The notes below the pieces were generated by a model that was given only the letters and a program-made list of their open reading frames with translations, was not told the DNA's origin and did no database searches. Of a stretch of 64,000 bases of DNA, positions 58,671-64,000 are shown piece by piece (within the stretch, counting starts at the first letter, position 1; every line of letters begins with the position of its first letter). Source of the stretch: Sphagnum magellanicum (taxonomy: Eukaryota; Streptophyta; Sphagnopsida; Sphagnales; Sphagnaceae); the NCBI GenBank assembly GCA_021904315.1, contig CM038919.1, positions 8,804,001 through 8,868,000 on the forward strand. Direction: 5' to 3'. The position numbers and the translations under genes were made by a program.

Positions 58671-61071
58671 GTGAATAGCAATAGAAAATACACAAAATAA
58701 TTCCTTAGTCAGACAGAAATTGATCATGTAGGACACCAATTACGTAGTGTGCATAATTGCGCATGGCATAGAACTGACACCCTGTGAAAGCTTGTTAAGG
58801 GTAGTCCATGCCCTCCTTTTCCTCCTCCTCCTCCTCCTCAGAAAAAAAAACAATTGGGTGAAGTGAGAATTGTGATTAGATGTAATAACTGAGTATTTTT
58901 ATTTTTTGATAACTATAATTATATATCAAAACCAAGTAGTTGTGTGATAACCATGATCATCAGCTTTGGTACCCAGTGAGGGTTTGGTGCAATTTTGAAT
59001 ACCCGCCTCACTCTGGAAAATACTGCCAGGTTCTAAAATGCCACTTTAGATGAGGGTCTAATGTCGAGGGTCCAATGAAATAGAGCAACCCTATTGACTG
59101 AGAGCCATAAATTGAACCCATGGCCTTTAGACGAGGGTCCAAGACCAAAAAGTGGCAAATCAAGGCTAAACCTACATGGCACCATTTTGGAGGGAAAATC
59201 AATTGGTTTGAACTCCAAAAAAAAAAAAAAAAAGCTAAAAAAGAGAACTCACGATTTGAAGGACCAAGATGCAAAAGCTAGGGTCCAAATAAAGCTTAAA
59301 ATGAGTCCAAATTGGTTCCTAGGAATTTGGACCTTGGAACACCATCTAAAGTGGGCCTAAGGCAGGTTCCAGTAGAGTTAAGCTAAGACACAACTGGCTA
59401 GCAAATGTTGATCTTCAGAACTTTCATCACCTGGAATTTCATGGTTAGTAATTGAAGAATGCTGAAATTTTCAGAGTCATAAGTCATAACTTGTGTAGGG
59501 CAGATCTATCACTTTTCTCATTAGACCACCCACCAGATACCTCTCTGGTTCTTTCCCAAGTATCCACATGAGGTAACCACAGCCAGGAGAGACCCAAGAA
59601 CATCAGGTGTCTGGCCCTACCATGGCTTTCATGTTAGGGTTTACATTAGAGTTTATACTTAAGGTTAGGTTTTTACAAGCAAATAATAATCAATTAAGAA
59701 AAGGTTTCACACATCTGACTATTATGAAACCACCAGAGAGAACCCCTTTGACAAAAGTCCATAATTTTTTTTGGAGATTTTAGGAGCATTGGGGGTTTTT
59801 TTGAATTGTGTTTTTTTATAAACTGGTTTGAACTGATCTTTTTAAAAAGTGATACCTCTTCTCCTTAACACTATGTGTAGTCATAAGTTGAAAGAGAACC
59901 TCATAAAGTCTTAATACCTAATAAAAAAAACAAGTTTCCATGTGAAACACATACCCTGTTGATGAACAAGAAGAGAGTAGGTAAACTAATTTGGAATCTG
60001 AAATTCCTTGCCAACAAATTCAGATAGGCTAACATGAAGAAGGATTCAAAAGTTTTGAGGCAGTCATGAAAGGTTGTGCTTGGATCCATGAGCAACTTTT
60101 TTCTGATGTAAAGGTTCTTCTCTAGGTCATCCTAGGGCTCCATTTTTCCTCACATAGGGTCAATTTTTTTTGTAAAGGTTATGCCTTACAGTGCTCGAAA
60201 ATTGAAACAGATGTTATGGATGATGTTATGATGTCCCGTTGTCATGGAATACATGCATGACATTGGATGTGATGATAACATATTGGCTCTTCACATGACA
60301 TGTCATGGGGCTCATCCGATGTAACATGCCTACATGGTTGTTAGTTGTTACATGGATCCATAAAATGGGCAGATGCAATGGGCAGGAACACGATAGCAAG
60401 ATGCACAAATTGATGAAGTCGTGTTGATGTGACATACTTTCGGAACTTGCAATGTTTCAACAATTTCCCAACACAATCCCCACTAACAAACCAACTAAAG
60501 GAACATATATATAATTATAAAGTTATACACAAAGTCACTTTGTCTTTGGGCCATAGTTTGACCCTCTAATCCCCATTTCATCCCCAATTTGAGTGTTACC
60601 CTAATTGAGCGAAATGGGGTACCTCACGAAAATGAAACCAGGTATCAGTTGAGAAGATTTGCAGGAGGATCTTATTCTGGAAAGGCTTTTGATTGAATGA
60701 AGTATATGAGCATCAGTGAACGTGCAGATAATGCAAATTCGAAACTGGGGGTGAAACTCTTGTGAGGACCAGTTTGGGTAAGGAAACAAATTTGGTCCCC
60801 TATTTTGCTGCTGTGTACTGTTTTCATCTCCGATTTCTCTTCTCGTCCCTAGTTCTGGCTAAACCAGTGTGCCCTGTAGCCCCAGTTTTGGGGTTCGTTA
60901 AGAATACCTGTATGAATGCCTGAGCTTCAGCATTCAAGATTTTAGGGTTTCAGCAATTCAGAGATCACCCACAATTGTAAGCTTTCTTGCATTGTTCCTC
61001 TCTGTCTACTGCCTTCTTCTCACAGTATCTATGTTTTATTTGCTGAAAAATCTTGACCTGCACTGGAATAA
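58671..61071. other. Intergenic
   Basis: Contains a (TCC)n run at about 58818-58839 and degenerate GAGGGTCCAA words at 59050-59290. Open frames on either strand are short and without domains. Confidence 0.5.
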
Positions 61072-61650
61072 GAAGTTTACAAATATGTGAAGGATGGACA
61101 ACCTGAGAAAAGGCAATGCAACTTTTCCAACAGTTGCAATTGGAAGGAATGAGTCATGGCAGATTAATTCACTTTTGTTCAGGTGATTAATGTATGTGCT
61201 GGTTTAAGAGCTCTTGAAGACGGGTACACTTGTTCATGGAACATATCATCCAAACTGGTTGTGAGTCTGATGTCTTTGTTGGGATGCAGCTTGGTGGACA
61301 TGTATGCAAAATGTGGCAGCCTTGACTGGTTGCTTGGAGAGTGTTCAACAAGATACCCTCTCAAAATATGGTAACTTGGACTGCCATGATATTGGGACAA
61401 GTGAAATGCAGGCAAAGGTGGAAGGCAATGGAATTATTTCAACAAATGCAACAGTAAGATATGCGACCAAACTCTGTTATGTTTGTGGGGGTGCTGGATG
61501 CATGTGCCAGCATAGTTGCCCTTGAAGAGGGCAGGTGCGCTAGCACATGAGTAGATCATTCAAAGTAGATAGGATGCAGATGTCTTTGTAGGGCAGTAGC
61601 TTGGTGGACATGCATTCAAAATGTCAGAAATGGAGGATGCTTCAATCTTT
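61072..61650 (+). pseudogene. PLS-type PPR repeat block, pseudogene
   Basis: Pentatricopeptide-repeat proteins bind organellar RNA for editing and processing. Read across frameshifts, the plus strand gives YVKDGQPEKAMQLFQQLQLE, VINVCAGLRALEDG, TGCESDVFVG, CSLVDMYAKCGSL, AWRVFNKIPSQNMVTWTAMI, LGQVKCRQRWKAMELFQQMQ, PNSVMFVGVLDACASIVALE, EGRC, DADVFVGSSLVDMHSKC. This is about four PLS-class motifs. At least three frameshifts (about 61155, 61280, 61330) and stops (after QQMQQ, and later) disrupt it. No start, transit peptide or E/DYW tail is present, so only a fragment remains. The surviving wording is typical of the greatly expanded PPR families of seed-free plants. Confidence 0.88.
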
Positions 61651-63373
61651 AATCACCACTTTATATTTATGGCTACACATTGAAAAGTGGATATAAAGAT
61701 CTGACAATTTTTACTTCTTCTTTTCTTTTTTTTCTCAAATCTGGCAATTGAAAACCTCCAAAATAACCTCACTTTTAATTTCAAAAAAAATTAATTTAGT
61801 TTTTTGGCAAAATCTCACCAATAAAATTGGTTGTTTCCTGCACAAATGACCATGTTGCAGATTGCCATTTAAGTTTGCCATCAATGTGCATGGTTCATGA
61901 ATCTGTCATAGACATGAATCTGATTCATTGCCTCTGCTCAAATTACAATCCCAAAATCCCAAAAGGGTCAAATTCTCTGAAGGTGGGACAAAACACAAAA
62001 CCCAGCCTTGAATGTTTCAGCTCAGAATTTGATTTCCAATAATGCTAAGTCTAGCATAATCTGGAATAGTCTCAGAAGGCAGATCTCAAATGGCAGCTTA
62101 AGGTGCATGGGCATATTTTCCAATGCTGCAGCTATCCTAATCTGGAATCATCTCAGATGATAAATCTCAAATGGCATCTCAAGGCACATGGGCATATCTT
62201 CTTGATATTGAAGATTGGAGTGTTAACCACTTTCATGTGGCCAGAAAATGCATCAAACTGACCATGCATTCAACCATCAAATATTATGAAAGGTAGTTGG
62301 GTGAAAGCATGGTAAAGTGAGTCAAAGAACATGTCAAACAAAATCCTTTTGAAAGCCATGTTAGAGAAAAGGATTAGAGATTGTACAAAAACTTCACATT
62401 TGCATGAAACTTTTGCAAATTTTTTTTTTGAGGGTTGAGTGATGAACTTGCCTGTTTGATACATTTGGTGTAACTTGGCATACCTCAAATGTCCTTTGAG
62501 TGAAATAGGAAAGATGTTATGGAAAGAAAGTGTTTACCAAATAGTCGAACAAGACATCCAACAGCAAGTTTAAATATAGTCATACACAACATGAATTCTT
62601 ATTATGCTACAAACTTGCCCAAGAGAATTCATTATGAAGTTTGGGAAATGCAACTCTTTCAAATCTCCTTAAAAAGGGTGAAAGTTTTGCTTCAAAATTT
62701 CTCAGTGTAATGGGCAATTCACAAGGATGGGTACACTTAGGTGCTCATGAAAAATAAAGCAACCAAAATATTCCTAGAAGTTCTTATTGATGAGCAGTTC
62801 ACAAGTATAAATTGCACTCTTTGAAATCACAGTGTAATTTCATTCTGTTATTGTTAAGAAAACAAGATTGGATTGCTTGCTGGCAGAAGGATAGCCTAAA
62901 CTTTAACCTAATCAGGTGCCAATCTATTGTGGAGAACATTAACCTCTGAGCCACAATACTTGCTTACCTTGAATTGAAACTCTTGAACTAAGATAACACT
63001 TACATGAGTTGTGATGAGTAAATACACAATGTTTCTCCAAAGACAGCCAAATAGCACAAAGGGAATGCTAGTGCCACTAGGGTGATTCCACATAGAAAAT
63101 AAAAATGCAAACAGAAGTGACTACCAAGACTGGAGTTTCCTGCTAAGATATCTGTGAGATTGCAGATAAACAGTCATCATGCGGAAAACAAAAGGCAAGT
63201 TCAGACTGACTAACCAAGACTGGAGTTCCCTGCTCTTGTCAATAGAATAGATCTGTGAGATTAGAAGGAAACCTCCACAAAAACTTTCTCTCATCAATAC
63301 AAGATCCATAGTTCAGGATGTAGCCTGGTTAACATGGGCAGCATTCACTCTCATGACAGGTGTGGGCAAAGAA
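61651..63373. other. Intergenic and presumed PEX13 3' UTR
   Basis: A tandem duplication of about 81 bp lies at 62057-62205 (TAATCTGGAAT..TCTCAGA, ATCTCAAATGGCA, CATGGGCATAT). A direct repeat (CCAAGACTGGAGTT..CCTGCT, then ATCTGTGAGATT) lies at 63119-63170 and 63207-63265. The poly(A) site of PEX13 was not identified. Confidence 0.45.
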
Positions 63374-64000
63374 TTATTTCCCCCACACAGAATCCCAGTT
63401 GTTGCTCGCATCACCAGTGCCACTTGGAAGGGCAGGTGGGACTGGTGGGCTTTTAGGCCTAGTGTGGCCCTTGCTGCGTACACCAAGCAGCCGGAGAACA
63501 AATCGAGCTAGTTCGCCATACAAAACTCCAGCACGATCACAAAGCTGCATCCAGTGGCATGTGTTAATCTCTATCACCCCATTTTCAAAGACCATACTAC
63601 AGTCATGACCTTGTTTTGTCTCCTACCACCAGTACCTGCAATTGCACACTGGTTGCCATGGTGTGTTTTATGTGTCCAGTGCACATTCCAGATACTACCT
63701 CATGGCTACAGCATCCTTTTCTTGACAGCAGGACACCTTTTACAGCTATGACATGCACAGCATGCATGCCCAATCTTTCCATCAGGAGTCCCATATGACT
63801 TCAATGGGAAGCAATAAAAAACGATCTAGCTGGATTTTCACGCACAAATGGTGATCCAAAACACATCTTTATGATGGGATAGTATACCTGCAGTAGCAAA
63901 AAGGGTGAGGAAATAAACATAAGACACAGTGCTAGATTCACATACCTGAAGAAGTGCAGTGATGAAGAAATGGAAGGCATGCGTGTTCTCATCAACCAAA
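63374..64000 (-). CDS. PEX13: PEX13, peroxisomal import docking protein (C-terminal exons, partial)
   Basis: PEX13 is a peroxisomal membrane protein that, with PEX14, forms the docking site for the PTS receptors PEX5 and PEX7. Two exons are visible. The first (64000-63946) enters from the right edge and reads LVDENTHAFHFFITALLQ, ending at a clean donor (CAG|GTATGT). A 401-base intron (63945-63545) ends at TGCAG. The last exon (63544-63374) reads LCDRAGVLYGELARFVLRLL, GVRSKGHTRPKSPP and ends NNWDSVWGK, stop TAA. The joined ALLQ-LCDRAGVLYGELARFVLRLLG matches the conserved C-terminal membrane-proximal segment of plant PEX13, and the WDxVWG ending is also characteristic. Plant PEX13 has no SH3 domain, and none is seen here. 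The N-terminal Gly/Tyr-rich region lies outside the window. Both exons are in phase and intact. Confidence 0.93.

Noticed and set aside
59008..59360. Open frames on both strands with repeated GGGTCCAA-derived peptides
   Set aside because: Explained by a degenerate short repeat; no protein family.
1..64000. CRISPR arrays, operons, rRNA genes, organellar DNA
   Set aside because: Introns, poly(A) signals and plant gene families show a nuclear plant region; the spaced repeats seen are tandem minisatellites without unique spacers.

Overview
This is a nuclear window from a land plant. Three things show it: a GT8 galacturonosyltransferase-like (GATL) cell-wall gene, a plant-type PEX13 whose C-terminal exons run off the right edge, and short interstitial TTTAGGG arrays (the usual plant telomere repeat). 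A decayed PPR block (DVFVG, SLVDMYAKCGSL, TWTAMILG, ELFQQMQQ), very long AT-rich intergenic DNA with few CG dinucleotides, and many old transposon remnants suggest a seed-free vascular plant with a large genome, most likely a fern. That last step is inference; the sequence does not name a species.

Layout. 1-4.7 kb: repeats and MITEs. 4.7-7.0 kb: two decayed gene pieces on the minus strand, a coiled-coil fragment and a truncated DNA-3-methyladenine glycosylase I (TAG) with intact internal splice junctions. 9.5-10.5 kb: a compact minus-strand lipid-transfer-protein gene with TATA box and poly(A) signal. 10.9-12.4 kb: tandem and hairpin repeats. 12.4 kb: a doubtful small secreted peptide. 13-20 kb: AT-rich intergenic DNA with a 109-bp CACTA-like foldback. 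20.7-26.5 kb: minus-strand remains of a possible large mobile element (Ulp1-type protease, helicase C-terminus, coiled-coil and unassigned pieces). 26.7-33.3 kb: degenerate tandem repeats, one of them split by a 1.1-kb CACTA-type insertion. 34.2-35.5 kb: a dead pogo/Tigger-like transposase. 36-51 kb: intergenic DNA with foldbacks, microsatellites and a dispersed hairpin family. 51.2-53.8 kb: the GATL gene with a repeat-rich leader. 54-61 kb: repeats, including a MITE inside a tRNA-like SINE. 61.1-61.65 kb: the PPR pseudogene. 63.37-64 kb: PEX13 (partial).

Only three genes look functional (LTP-like, GATL, PEX13). They do not share a pathway: two act in the secretory or cell-wall route and one in peroxisome import. 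Almost everything else is decayed genes, transposons and repeats. The least ordinary items are the helicase plus Ulp1 remnant, the dispersed palindromic TTTAGCCAAATTTGGCTATA family, and several dated insertion events (CACTA into a minisatellite, MITE into a SINE).
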